A stretch of DNA of 64,000 nt, from NCBI GenBank assembly GCA_964448855.1, contig CAYUXI010000003.1, positions 62,001 through 126,000 of the forward strand, given 5' to 3'. This document shows positions 8,277-16,452 of the stretch, piece after piece; position 1 is the stretch's first letter; every line of letters begins with the position of its first letter. The notes under the pieces were generated by a model that made no database searches, had not been told where the DNA came from, and saw only the letters and a program-made list of their open reading frames with translations. The position numbers and the translations under genes were made by a program. This DNA comes from QAMX01 sp964448855 (GTDB lineage Bacteria > Bacillota > Clostridia > Oscillospirales > QAMX01).

Positions 8277-9371
8277 ATGAAAAACGTATTTGAAATTACC
8301 GCGTTCGGCGCGGTCGATGACGGCATCACCGATAACACCGCTGCCATTCAGGCGGCGCTGGACGCCGCAGCGCCCGTCAAAGGCTGCGTGGTTGTGCCGC
8401 CGGGCGACTATGTCTGCGGCTGTGTCCACGTGCCGCGGGGCGTCACACTGGCTGGGTATCACGCCTGGTCGTATCGTTACAACGGCGGGAGCACGCTGAT
8501 CCTGCGCAGTGCGGAGGAGCCTTGCCTGCTCGATCTGTCCGGTGCAGTCGGCTGCACGATTCGCGGCATCTGCCTCGACGGACGCCGTCTGGGAACGGGG
8601 ATTCACGGAATCTCCGTCTCCTATCCTTCCTATAACGGTGCCGGGGAAGAGGATACCCCAACGATTGAGGACTGCCGCATCAGCAATTTCACCGGCGACG
8701 GCATTCATCTGAAGCACATCTGGTGCTTCTCCATCCGTCACTCCCAATGTGTCTCCAATCTTGGAAACGGCATCTACATTGACGGCTGGGACGGCTTCAT
8801 TCTGGACAACTGGATGTCCGGCAATGGCGGTGCCGGACTCTATGTCGATGTCGTTGCCGCCGCCATCACGGCGACCGGAAACCGCGTTGAATGGAACAGA
8901 AGGGGCGGCTTTATCTGCGCATCCATGAAGAATTCCAACATCACCGGCAACTATTTCGACCGCAGCGGTGGCCCGGCCCTGTCCATCCAGACACCGCCCA
9001 ATGCAGACAGCAATACGTTGACCATCACCGGCAATGTCTTCAACCGCAGCGGTGCAGGGGATTTCGGAGACCACCTCCCGGAGGATCCACTGAACCGCAC
9101 CCACATCCGCCTGGAACGCTGCGTCAATACCGTGGTTGTCGGCAACACGTTCTGCAACGGCAAAAATGACGATGCCTCCGGCCAGCGCTCACCGGATTAC
9201 GGCATGGTGGTCGGACATCTTCGCGCCTGCATCATCAAGGATAATGTCATGCAGTGCGGCATGGTCAAGCAGGGCATTCTCGATCTGGGTGACCACGAAG
9301 GCGATGTTGAAATCTCTGGCAACATCGGTGCTGCCATGGATGACTGGCCCGGCCTGGAACGAAAAATCTGA
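8277..9371 (+). CDS. Pectate lyase superfamily beta-helix protein, copy 2
   Basis: A 364-residue paralogue of the preceding protein, matching it almost residue for residue through the first 190 positions (shared blocks include GYHAWSYRYNG, LRSAEEPCLLDLSG and GWDGFILDNWMSGNGGAGL) and again at the C-terminus (ACIIKDNVMQCGM). It differs mainly in coils near residues 205-290, where loops have changed length. No signal peptide. Co-transcribed with copy 1, with an AAGCAGGTG ribosome site, and followed by a hairpin terminator. Divergence confined to one stretch of the helix suggests a change in ligand preference after duplication, which is an inference. Confidence 0.85.
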   Translation: MKNVFEITAFGAVDDGITDNTAAIQAALDAAAPVKGCVVVPPGDYVCGCVHVPRGVTLAGYHAWSYRYNGGSTLILRSAEEPCLLDLSGAVGCTIRGICLDGRRLGTGIHGISVSYPSYNGAGEEDTPTIEDCRISNFTGDGIHLKHIWCFSIRHSQCVSNLGNGIYIDGWDGFILDNWMSGNGGAGLYVDVVAAAITATGNRVEWNRRGGFICASMKNSNITGNYFDRSGGPALSIQTPPNADSNTLTITGNVFNRSGAGDFGDHLPEDPLNRTHIRLERCVNTVVVGNTFCNGKNDDASGQRSPDYGMVVGHLRACIIKDNVMQCGMVKQGILDLGDHEGDVEISGNIGAAMDDWPGLERKI

Positions 9372-9386
9372 ATCCAAACACAAACA

Positions 9387-9421
9387 GAACCCGTATGAGG
9401 AGACTTTCCTCATACGGGTTC
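9387..9421 (+). terminator. Terminator-like hairpin after the beta-helix pair
   Basis: A 15-bp perfect stem (9387-9401 with 9407-9421) with a 5-base loop. The following tract is only moderately T-rich. It separates these genes from the convergent minus-strand gene at 9454. Confidence 0.8.
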
Positions 9422-9453
9422 TTGCTTGAATCAACGGGTCCTCGCCGGAACGC

Positions 9454-9831
9454 CTATGCCTGCAGATTCGGCAGCTTCTTGCCGCAATGCGGGCAAAATG
9501 CGAAGTCACCGACAACCGGCGAACCGCAATACGGACAAAAACGGTCGGCTGTCTTCACCTTTTGCTGAACGCCGAAGCGCTGATTCAGCGGATCCGGCTC
9601 CTCTGTGCTGTCGACAATGTCATAGGCAGAATACCGCTCCTGACGCGTTGCGTTCGAAAAGTTGTAGATCGTTATCGCAATGGCGATGCAGGTCCAGAAG
9701 ATGCCAAAGATGGCAAACAGAGGGCTGAACTGCGCCGCAATCACCGTCCAGACAACGCCAATCAGAATCATGAAGATGCCCGCGATCCCACTCAGCATGG
9801 AAGGGCCGCGACCGGGCTTAATGTGTTTCAT
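9454..9831 (-). CDS. Membrane protein with C-terminal zinc ribbon
   Basis: A 125-residue protein with two adjoining hydrophobic segments (about residues 12-33 and 37-57) and, after a polar linker, a zinc ribbon FCPYCG...FCPHCG near residues 98-118. Proteins of this kind are common in clostridia and lack an assigned role; the ribbon lies on the cytoplasmic side if the usual topology holds. An AAAGAGG site precedes the start. It lies 70 bases downstream of the GH3 gene on the same strand and could be co-transcribed with it. Confidence 0.75.
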   Translation of the reverse strand: MKHIKPGRGPSMLSGIAGIFMILIGVVWTVIAAQFSPLFAIFGIFWTCIAIAITIYNFSNATRQERYSAYDIVDSTEEPDPLNQRFGVQQKVKTADRFCPYCGSPVVGDFAFCPHCGKKLPNLQA

Positions 9832-9901
9832 GGAATAACCTCTTTTCTCTCCGGGATTGGATCCGGCCGGTACAGCACGGAATCAGATGAAAGGGGAGAA
9901 C

Positions 9902-12280
9902 TTATTCGGCGAGCTTCCGTGACAGCTCCAGAATCCGCTTGACGCAGGCCTCCAGATCGGCACGGGTCAGCTTTCCGGCCTCAAAGGCGGCCTTGAGCTC
10001 TTTGGGATCGCCGGAACCCATTTTCACGTCACTCCCGGCCTTGACCTCATCCGAATGTGCGCTGTGGACGCCCCAGTCGGTCGTGACGGCGCCGTTGAAG
10101 CCCCACTCGCCGCGCAGCAGCTCCGTGATCAGCTCATAGCTCATCGAGGTGTGCTGACCGTTCAGCAGGTTATAGGAGGTCATGATGCACCACGGGTCAG
10201 CCTCCCGCACGCAGATCTCAAAGCCGCGGAGATAAATTTCACGCAGTGCGCGCTCCGACACGCGGGAATCCGTTTCGAAGCGGTTGGACTCCCGGTTGTT
10301 GCAGGCAAAATGCTTGACCGCAGCACTGACCTTGTAGGACTGAATGCCGCGAACGGCGGCGGCACAGCTCTTGCCCGCGACCAGCGGATCCTCCGAATAG
10401 TACTCAAAGTTCCGGCCGCAGAGCGGGTTGCGATGAATGTTCATAGCCGGAGCCAGCCAGACGCCGAGATTGTTTTCGCGCAGCTCCGCACCGCCACCTG
10501 CGCCGACAGCCTCAATCAGGTCGGTGTTCCAGGTGCAGGCCAGCAATGTTGCACAGGGCCAGGCGGTTGTCGCAACGCCGGTTTCCGCGTTCAGACGCAC
10601 ACCGGCAGGGCCGTCTGCCGTGGGCAGCGGCGGGATGCCCAAACGCTTCAGCCCGCCGAATACACCGGTATTGCAGACGCCAGCACCGGGATGACCGCCC
10701 AGAAAATCGACCAGCTCATCGACCGTCATCTGACGGATGAACGCATCCAGAGAGACAGACTCACCGACTTCATCAAACGAAACCAGCTGCTCCGGCGCAA
10801 CCGCACCGGAATCGACTGCAGAGCCGGAATGGTAGGTCGGCTCACCCTGCGGCAGCAGTTCATAGGTTCCGTCCGCCAGCAGACGCTTTTCCAGCTGGAA
10901 GGGTCTCAACAGCGACTGCGACTGCAAAACCACGGTATCCGCGCCGACCGAGTATTCGAACGCCAGCTTCTGCGTATTCCGAACCGAATTGCCCAGATGG
11001 AAGGTGTACTGCCCGGCCTCCAGCACAAATGCCGATTTCTGAATTTTGCCGAGGTCATCAAAGCTGGCCATATCGTTCACAGCGAAGGAGAGCGTGACAA
11101 GCTGCGCCTCGCCCGGCGCAAGCAGCTTGGTCTTCTGATAGGCAGCCAGCTCCCGTGCAGGCTTGCCGAGCTTGCCCTGCGGGGCGCTGTAATACAGCTG
11201 GACAACCTCCTTGCCGGGACGGCTGCCGGTGTTGCGGACGGTCACCGCCGCGACGATCTGTCCGTCGCTTTCGCCGCAAATTGCACCGCTCATTTCAAAC
11301 GTGGTATAGGAGAGGCCAAAGCCGAACGGATACCGGACGCGCTCTGCGGCACCGGGGATGGTTTCAAAATAACGATAGCCGACATAAATGTCGTCAAAAT
11401 AATCCAGATGCTCAAAGCCGGTCAGGAAAACCTGCCCATTCTGGTAATCCTGATACGATTTCGGAATGGTATCCACCAGCTTGCCGGAGGGGTTGACATC
11501 ACCGGTCAGCAGATCGGCAATGGCCAGTCCGCCTTCCATACCGCCCTGCCAGCCGAACAGGATGCCGGAAACGCGGTCATTTTCGGCAAAATCATCCAGA
11601 TTCAGAACGGCACCGGAATTCAAAACGATCACCGTCTTCGCAAAGGCGGAGGAGACGCGGTCAATCAGACTCTTTTCGATGTCGGTCAGCTCGTAGTCAT
11701 TCTCAATCGGCTTGCGATCGACACCCTCGGCGGAAAACCGGCTCAGCGTGATAATCGCAGTGTCCGCGTGCTCGGCAGCGTCCGCAATCACAGCATCCGG
11801 CACAGCCGGTTCACGCACGTGCATTCTGGCGAAGGTGTCGTAAATGATGTCGTCCTTTTCCTGGCAGAAGGACATGGCGTTGACTTTGTCCCAGATTTTG
11901 TTGATCTGCGCCTCTGTCAGCACCTGATCGGCAGATTCCTTGATGTAGTTCTGGTAAAAAGCAGAGGTCGGCATATGGACGGAAACCTTGCCTTCCTGCT
12001 CCTTCTGCAAAAAGCCGTCGAGAATGTTGTGCGTATAGGCGCAGTAGACATCGCCGCTGCCGCCACCGCCTTTGATGTATTCAATGGAGGCCTTTCCGAA
12101 CAGCGCAACACGTTCCCCACGGGCGAGCGGAAGCGCCGCGTTGCTGTTTTTCAAAAGTACCATCCCTTCGCCTGCGGCCTGCCTGGTCAGGGCGATATGC
12201 TCCGGGGAAGCGGTTAAACGACGGCCGTCTGCTCCGAGCGGGAGACACGGCTGATATTTGAATCGCGCAAATTGATCCAT
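9902..12280 (-). CDS. Glycoside hydrolase family 3 beta-glucosidase, domain-swapped
   Basis: Hydrolyses beta-linked glucosides or related sugars from the non-reducing end. The 792-residue chain has the GH3 C-terminal alpha/beta sandwich first (GEGMVLLKNSNAALPL near residue 37, WQGGMEGGLAIADLLTGDVNP and PFGFGLSYTTF), then a fibronectin III-like domain, and only then the GH3 N-terminal barrel (KHFACNNRE, GFNGAVTTDWG), with the likely nucleophile Asp735. This swapped order is known from Butyrivibrio and Ruminococcus enzymes. No signal peptide is seen, so it acts on imported oligosaccharides. The start at 12280 follows an AAAAGGAG site and a consensus promoter. Confidence 0.93.
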   Translation of the reverse strand: MDQFARFKYQPCLPLGADGRRLTASPEHIALTRQAAGEGMVLLKNSNAALPLARGERVALFGKASIEYIKGGGGSGDVYCAYTHNILDGFLQKEQEGKVSVHMPTSAFYQNYIKESADQVLTEAQINKIWDKVNAMSFCQEKDDIIYDTFARMHVREPAVPDAVIADAAEHADTAIITLSRFSAEGVDRKPIENDYELTDIEKSLIDRVSSAFAKTVIVLNSGAVLNLDDFAENDRVSGILFGWQGGMEGGLAIADLLTGDVNPSGKLVDTIPKSYQDYQNGQVFLTGFEHLDYFDDIYVGYRYFETIPGAAERVRYPFGFGLSYTTFEMSGAICGESDGQIVAAVTVRNTGSRPGKEVVQLYYSAPQGKLGKPARELAAYQKTKLLAPGEAQLVTLSFAVNDMASFDDLGKIQKSAFVLEAGQYTFHLGNSVRNTQKLAFEYSVGADTVVLQSQSLLRPFQLEKRLLADGTYELLPQGEPTYHSGSAVDSGAVAPEQLVSFDEVGESVSLDAFIRQMTVDELVDFLGGHPGAGVCNTGVFGGLKRLGIPPLPTADGPAGVRLNAETGVATTAWPCATLLACTWNTDLIEAVGAGGGAELRENNLGVWLAPAMNIHRNPLCGRNFEYYSEDPLVAGKSCAAAVRGIQSYKVSAAVKHFACNNRESNRFETDSRVSERALREIYLRGFEICVREADPWCIMTSYNLLNGQHTSMSYELITELLRGEWGFNGAVTTDWGVHSAHSDEVKAGSDVKMGSGDPKELKAAFEAGKLTRADLEACVKRILELSRKLAE

Positions 12281-12336
12281 AAATGGTTTGACTCCTTTTC
12301 AATGTGATGCGAGAACCGCACGCAGAATCCATCTGC

Positions 12337-12365
12337 ATTATAACATAATCCCCACCTGATTGCAA
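12337..12365 (-). promoter_or_regulatory. Sigma-A promoter of the GH3 gene
   Basis: Minus-strand TTGCAA (12360-12365) and TATAAT (12337-12342), 17-base spacer, about 55 bases before the start codon. Confidence 0.82.
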
Positions 12366-12388
12366 GCCTCAACAGCAGGTGAGATAAA

Positions 12389-12419
12389 CAGGAGATCTGC
12401 CGCCTGGGCAGACCTCCTG
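12389..12419 (-). terminator. Terminator after the CNNM/CBS protein gene
   Basis: A 13-bp stem (12389-12401 with 12407-12419) lies directly after the stop codon at 12425. The single mismatch becomes a G-U pair only on the minus-strand transcript, which fits use by the minus-strand gene. It also overlaps the region just upstream of the GH3 promoter. Confidence 0.75.
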
Positions 12420-12424
12420 CATTT

Positions 12425-13906
12425 TTATGAACGGCTTGCATCCGAACGCGACGACTTGTCCTGCGGGGCTTTTTCCGTGCGATCGGAACGGCGCTGCTTT
12501 TCAGAACGATCCGACTTCCCGTGCCGTTCCTCCTTGCTGCGCTCCTCTTTCTCCGGTTTTTCATCGGCGTCCTCATCCGGTTCAGCCGGCGGAAGCTTGG
12601 ATACCAGTGCCCATTCCACGCGGTGGTTCTGGATTTTTTCCACCTGAATGTGAAGCGTATCCGTTGTGATTTCCGGCGTATTCCCGTCTTCCGGAATCTG
12701 CGTCAGACAGCTGAAAATCAGACCGCCCAGCGTCGTATAGCTGGCATCCGGATCCTCATCAAAGGAGACGCCGAGCACTTCGCCGAGATCCTCCAGATCA
12801 CAGTTGCCGGACACCCGCCAGAGGTTGGGCTCCAGAGGCGTGATATCCAGAACCTCGACCTCGTCGGTTTCATCGTAAATGTTGCCGACGATTTCCTCCA
12901 GCAAATCCTCCAGCGTGATCAGACCGGCCGTTCCGCCGTATTCATCGACCACAATGGCCAGATGGATTTTCTTCTGCTGCATATCGCGGAACAACGCGTC
13001 TGCATGAACCGTTTCCGGAACGAAATGCACCGGCGTAACCAGCTCACGGATGGTCTTCGGGGAATGGCTGCAAACATTCAGGAGGTATTCACGCGTCAAC
13101 AGAATGCCCAGCACATCGTCCGTATCCTCGCCGCAGACCGGCAAACGCGAAAAGCCGCTCTCGACAATCGTCTTGTGGATATCCTCCGGCGGGTCGTTCG
13201 CCCAGACAACGGTCATATCCTTTCGGTGAACCATCAAATCCCCGGCGGACGTGTTGTTGAATTCAAAAATGTTGTCGATCATTTCCCGCTCTTCGGACTC
13301 AATGGTGCCGTTTTCTTCGCCGAGATCAATCATCATGCGAATCTCGTCTTCGGAAACGGATTCCTCTTCTTCATGCGGGTTGATTCCGAACAGACGAAGC
13401 ATACCGTTGGTGGAAATGGAGAGGAACCAGACAATCGGCTTCAGCAGCTTGGAAATCATGGTGATGACCGGTGCAACAGCCGACGCCAGCTTCTCCGGCT
13501 GACGCATGGCCAGCCGCTTCGGCACCAGCTCGCCAAAAATCAGGGTGAAATAGGATAGAATCAGCGTGATGGCGATGACAGACAGCGTCTGCAACGTCGA
13601 ATAGCTCAGAGATGTCACATGGCAGGTCTGCACCAGCCAGTCGGCAATTCCGGAAGAGAAGTTGTCGGCCGCAAAAGCGGACCCGAGAAAACCGGCCAGC
13701 GTGATGCCGACCTGAATGGTAGACAGAAAACCGGTCGGCTCGCTGACCATGCGAAGCAGCTTGACGGCTTTCTGATCTCCGTTTTCCACCTGACGGCGGA
13801 TTTTTCCTTCGTTTAATGAGATGACGGCAATTTCAGAGGCGGCAAAGAACGCGTTGATGGCAATCAGAACCACCTGCAGCAATAAGCTGCCAACAGTAGA
13901 GGACAT
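12425..13906 (-). CDS. Hemolysin-family CNNM/CBS membrane protein (CorC/HlyC type)
   Basis: A 493-residue integral membrane protein of the DUF21/CNNM family, members of which are linked to magnesium and other divalent cation efflux. Residues about 1-185 form the CNNM domain with the NAFFAASEIA signature; two CBS domains follow (MVHRKDMTVVW... and the DEYGGTAGLITLEDLLEEIVG block), then a CorC_HlyC domain near residues 345-430. The last 60 residues are an unusually long charged tail rich in Lys, Glu, Arg and Ser, probably disordered. The family was named for hemolysins but most members are transport-related. A short leader with a possible 48-codon gene precedes it. Confidence 0.9.
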   Translation of the reverse strand: MSSTVGSLLLQVVLIAINAFFAASEIAVISLNEGKIRRQVENGDQKAVKLLRMVSEPTGFLSTIQVGITLAGFLGSAFAADNFSSGIADWLVQTCHVTSLSYSTLQTLSVIAITLILSYFTLIFGELVPKRLAMRQPEKLASAVAPVITMISKLLKPIVWFLSISTNGMLRLFGINPHEEEESVSEDEIRMMIDLGEENGTIESEEREMIDNIFEFNNTSAGDLMVHRKDMTVVWANDPPEDIHKTIVESGFSRLPVCGEDTDDVLGILLTREYLLNVCSHSPKTIRELVTPVHFVPETVHADALFRDMQQKKIHLAIVVDEYGGTAGLITLEDLLEEIVGNIYDETDEVEVLDITPLEPNLWRVSGNCDLEDLGEVLGVSFDEDPDASYTTLGGLIFSCLTQIPEDGNTPEITTDTLHIQVEKIQNHRVEWALVSKLPPAEPDEDADEKPEKEERSKEERHGKSDRSEKQRRSDRTEKAPQDKSSRSDASRS

Positions 13907-13971
13907 ACAAAACTCCTAAATCAAAAATAAAATTCGGTCTGAAAACGCAAAAAGACAAGACGTGTCAAAAA

Positions 13972-14118
13972 TTACATGACAAGCCTTGCCTGGACAATAT
14001 AAAAATGAAGAAACAGCGCAATCACACCACAAGCAAACGAACCTGCGGAAAGTCGAGTCAGCAGGCGTGTTCGTATAGGAACGTCCGTATCACGTGACGG
14101 TCGCGGCGGTTTGTCCAA
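13972..14118 (-). CDS. Possible 48-residue single-span membrane peptide
   Basis: In the 381-base gap between the CNNM gene and the divergent gene at 14288, the minus strand has a TTG-started frame preceded by GAAAGAGG at proper spacing and by a good promoter. The predicted product is basic at the N-terminus (MDKPPRPSRDTD) and has one hydrophobic segment (SFACGVIALFLHFYIV) near residues 28-43. It lies 66 bases upstream of the CNNM start and would be co-transcribed. No family is recognised, and a chance frame in the leader cannot be excluded. Confidence 0.4.
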   Translation of the reverse strand: MDKPPRPSRDTDVPIRTRLLTRLSAGSFACGVIALFLHFYIVQARLVM

Positions 14119-14156
14119 AACGATCCCTCTTTCGTTAAGAAAATAACTTGTGGTTC

Positions 14157-14185
14157 ATTATATCATAACTGCTCCTGTTTTGCAA
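14157..14185 (-). promoter_or_regulatory. Sigma-A promoter for the small peptide and CNNM gene
   Basis: Minus-strand TTGCAA (14180-14185) and TATAAT (14157-14162) with 17-base spacing. The transcript would have a leader of about 240 bases before the CNNM start codon, which holds the small frame at 13972-14118. Confidence 0.8.
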
Positions 14186-14208
14186 GTCCCTTTCTGAAAA
14201 AACTGTGC

Positions 14209-14237
14209 TTGAAACCGGGGGAGAACTCTGGTATAAT
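14209..14237 (+). promoter_or_regulatory. Sigma-A promoter of the 14288 membrane protein gene
   Basis: TTGAAA (14209-14214) and TATAAT (14232-14237), 17-base spacing, divergent from the promoter at 14157-14185. Confidence 0.82.
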
Positions 14238-14287
14238 GATAGCAGCATCGGACGGCAGACCGTCTGAATAAAAAAGGAGACACTGAA

Positions 14288-14788
14288 ATGAAAAAGACGA
14301 AATGGTTTCGCTTTTGCTTCGTGATGTTCTGTCTGCTTGCGGCGATCAAGCTGGCCGCGCTCGGTGTGATCATCGGCCAGGTCATTGTTCACCTGATCGG
14401 GGAAGCCGCAATGGATGACGTCTCATCGACAACCATTTGGGCACTGCTGGTCGATTTTGTCGCATTGCTCGGAATGTGGGGCGTTCAGAAGGGCCTGCAC
14501 CTGTATCGCAAACGCACCTCCGTCTGCTCGCTGCTCGCACCCGTTTTGCTGCTCGTTGTGCTGGGTATGAGCATCATCATGGTCGGCTTTGATGCTGCTG
14601 ACCCAACGGCACAGCTGCTGAACGGCATTTGTTGGGGCTTGATGGCGCTTTACCTGCTGATTCCCGATGCATTTGTCCTCTGTGATGTGCTCACAGTTCG
14701 CAAAAGAAAGCAGCTTCAGGAGACAACCGACGATCCGCTGCCGGAAGAACGCTCCCTGCATGACCGCATTCGGACGGCAAAAAAATAA
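14288..14788 (+). CDS. Four-span membrane protein of unknown function
   Basis: A 166-residue protein with four hydrophobic segments (about residues 9-38, 48-64, 80-101 and 112-133) and a charged C-terminal tail of about 30 residues. It has a strong AAAAAGGAG site, its own promoter, and ATG at 14288. No family is recognised; the shape resembles small DUF-type integral membrane proteins of clostridia. It precedes two genes of possibly envelope-related function on the same strand, with an 81-base gap. Confidence 0.75.
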   Translation: MKKTKWFRFCFVMFCLLAAIKLAALGVIIGQVIVHLIGEAAMDDVSSTTIWALLVDFVALLGMWGVQKGLHLYRKRTSVCSLLAPVLLLVVLGMSIIMVGFDAADPTAQLLNGICWGLMALYLLIPDAFVLCDVLTVRKRKQLQETTDDPLPEERSLHDRIRTAKK

Positions 14789-14869
14789 TCGCATAGCAGC
14801 CATTCCGTCATAACGCAGAACCTCCGGGAATACGATACAGTAAGATTGAAAACTGGAGGGAAGACAGCG

Positions 14870-15505
14870 ATGTTTATTTATTCTGCAAAGCTGGACAAAA
14901 AGAAGCTGACAGCCATTCTTCTGGCCGTCGCTGCTGTGATTCTGATTTTTGTGCTGATCTTTGCACGTGGCAAGGAATCGCCATCCAACGATCAACAGGC
15001 AGCACAGCTCAAGCTGCTGCGCACAAGCCGACTGGAAACCAATGAGGAACGCCTGGCACTGCTGGCAGCGCTGGGGTGGGAAGTGGCTGGTCAGCCGGCT
15101 GAGGAAACCGAAGTCCGCATTCCTTCGGTCTTCTCGGATGTCTACGAAAAATATAACCAGCTGCAAAAAGAGCAGGGACTCGATCTCGAAGCCTGCAAGG
15201 GCGAAAAAGCCATGCGCTATACCTACCAGATTGTCAATCATCCGAGCGGCGAAACCGCTGTCCGCGCCACGCTCCTCGTTCGGAATAACCGCCTGATCGG
15301 CGGCGATATCTGCTCCTCGCGGCTGGATGGCTTCATGCATACGCTGCTGAAGCCGGACAATGCATCCGCTACGCGCAACTCGCAGACCGACGCCTCGTCG
15401 AGCAGCCAAACCACGGAGCTGCCCAAGCCCGAAGCATCGGCCAATGCTTCCGTTGCGGAACTGCCAACCGTCGGCGGAGACGAAGCGGCATTTCCGACGG
15501 ACTGA
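14870..15505 (+). CDS. Membrane-anchored DUF4830-like protein
   Basis: A 211-residue protein with one N-terminal membrane segment (about residues 13-31) and an exported domain. Residues about 54-160 match the DUF4830 pattern: ALLAALGWEV, then V-R-I-P-S-V-F-S-D-V-Y, LQKEQGLDLE, RYTYQI and a closing IGGDICSSRLDGFMH segment. The last 50 residues are Ser/Ala/Pro-rich and low in complexity. ATG at 14870 follows CTGGAGGG. The function of DUF4830 is unknown; its place just before a spore-hydrolase-like gene hints at an envelope or sporulation role. Confidence 0.75.
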   Translation: MFIYSAKLDKKKLTAILLAVAAVILIFVLIFARGKESPSNDQQAAQLKLLRTSRLETNEERLALLAALGWEVAGQPAEETEVRIPSVFSDVYEKYNQLQKEQGLDLEACKGEKAMRYTYQIVNHPSGETAVRATLLVRNNRLIGGDICSSRLDGFMHTLLKPDNASATRNSQTDASSSSQTTELPKPEASANASVAELPTVGGDEAAFPTD

Positions 15506-15587
15506 CCGCATGGCTTTTAGCCGCGCATAATTAGCCGCCGGATTGCAGAACCTACCTGTAAATTTAAAAACAGGCAGGTCGAATGAT

Positions 15588-16259
15588 ATGAAACGAAAAA
15601 GCTGGCTGCGAATCGCGGCACTCACGCTGACCATGGTTCTGTGCATGGCCATCGGCACATTGCCGGTATCCGCGGCGCTCCGGGAAGGGGATCGCGGCAG
15701 CGATGTCCGAACGGTGCAGGAAAAACTGAAGCGCTGGGGCTATTACACCGGCGAAGTGGACGGCATCTATGGCGCTCAGACCGCATCGGCTGTCCGCGCC
15801 TTTCAAAAGAAGAACGGGTTGACGGTCGATGGCATCGTCGGCACGGCCACCAGTCAGGCGCTGGGCATGACGCTTTCGTCCAGCTCCTCCGCAACCACCA
15901 ACTATTCCAACGAAATCGGTATGCTCGCCCGCATGATTGCGGCAGAGGGGCGCGGCGAACCGTATACCGGACAGGTGGCCATCGGCGCAGTGATCATGAA
16001 CCGCGTCAAACACCCGTCCTTCCCCAATACCATTTCCGGCGTCCTGTATCAGTCCGGTGCCTTTTCCGCACTGAGCGACGGACAATACGCCTCGACGAAC
16101 GTACCGGACAGCTGCCGACGCGCAGCCGTGGAAGCCTATAACGGCTCCGACCCGACGTATGGCTGCATCTACTACTACAACCCCGCAAAAACCAGCAACC
16201 GGTTCATGCTTTCCCGGCCAATTGTCCTGACCATCGGAGATCATGTTTTCTGCAAATAA
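15588..16259 (+). CDS. sleB: SleB-like cell wall hydrolase with peptidoglycan-binding domain
   Basis: SleB is a lytic transglycosylase that opens the spore cortex during germination. The 223-residue product has a signal peptide (cleavage likely after residue 29, VSA), a PG_binding_1 domain at about 32-92 (DVRTVQEKLKRWGYYTGEVDG, YGAQTASAVRAFQ), a Ser-rich linker, and a Hydrolase_2 domain from about 105 (MLARMIAAEGRGEPYTGQVA with the catalytic Glu in AAEGRGE). The start at 15588 gives a proper signal peptide; earlier in-frame codons do not. No ypeB partner follows. Some family members act in vegetative cells, so spore function is likely but not certain. Confidence 0.88.
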   Translation: MKRKSWLRIAALTLTMVLCMAIGTLPVSAALREGDRGSDVRTVQEKLKRWGYYTGEVDGIYGAQTASAVRAFQKKNGLTVDGIVGTATSQALGMTLSSSSSATTNYSNEIGMLARMIAAEGRGEPYTGQVAIGAVIMNRVKHPSFPNTISGVLYQSGAFSALSDGQYASTNVPDSCRRAAVEAYNGSDPTYGCIYYYNPAKTSNRFMLSRPIVLTIGDHVFCK

Positions 16260-16266
16260 CGTAGGC

Positions 16267-16310
16267 CAAAAGCCGGACGGATGCGCATTCACCGCACCGC
16301 TCGGCTTTTC
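16267..16310 (+). terminator. Terminator after the SleB-like gene
   Basis: AAAAGCCG (16268-16275) pairs with CGGCTTTT (16302-16309) across a 26-base loop that can form further pairs. The stem lies 10 bases after the stop codon. Confidence 0.7.
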
Positions 16311-16363
16311 GTGTGTTTCGCCGGAAAACCTGAAATTCGACGATCAAAATTTACAGGAATGCA

Positions 16364-16391
16364 TTGACTTTTTCGTACATTATGGTATTAT
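16364..16391 (+). promoter_or_regulatory. Promoter of the kinase-rlmB genes, with leader hairpin
   Basis: TTGACT (16364-16369) and TATTAT (16386-16391) are spaced by 16 bases. In the leader, TCCTCC at 16412-16417 can pair with GGAGGA at 16422-16427 around a 4-base loop. Confidence 0.72.
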
Positions 16392-16452
16392 ATAATAGGA
16401 TGTTTCCCAGCTCCTCCCTGCGGAGGATGAAATAACAGATGGAGTGAATAAC

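Noticed and set aside
10055..12217. A 720-codon open frame on the plus strand
   Set aside because: It is the antisense shadow of the GH3 gene, caused by GC-biased third positions; no domain or ribosome site.
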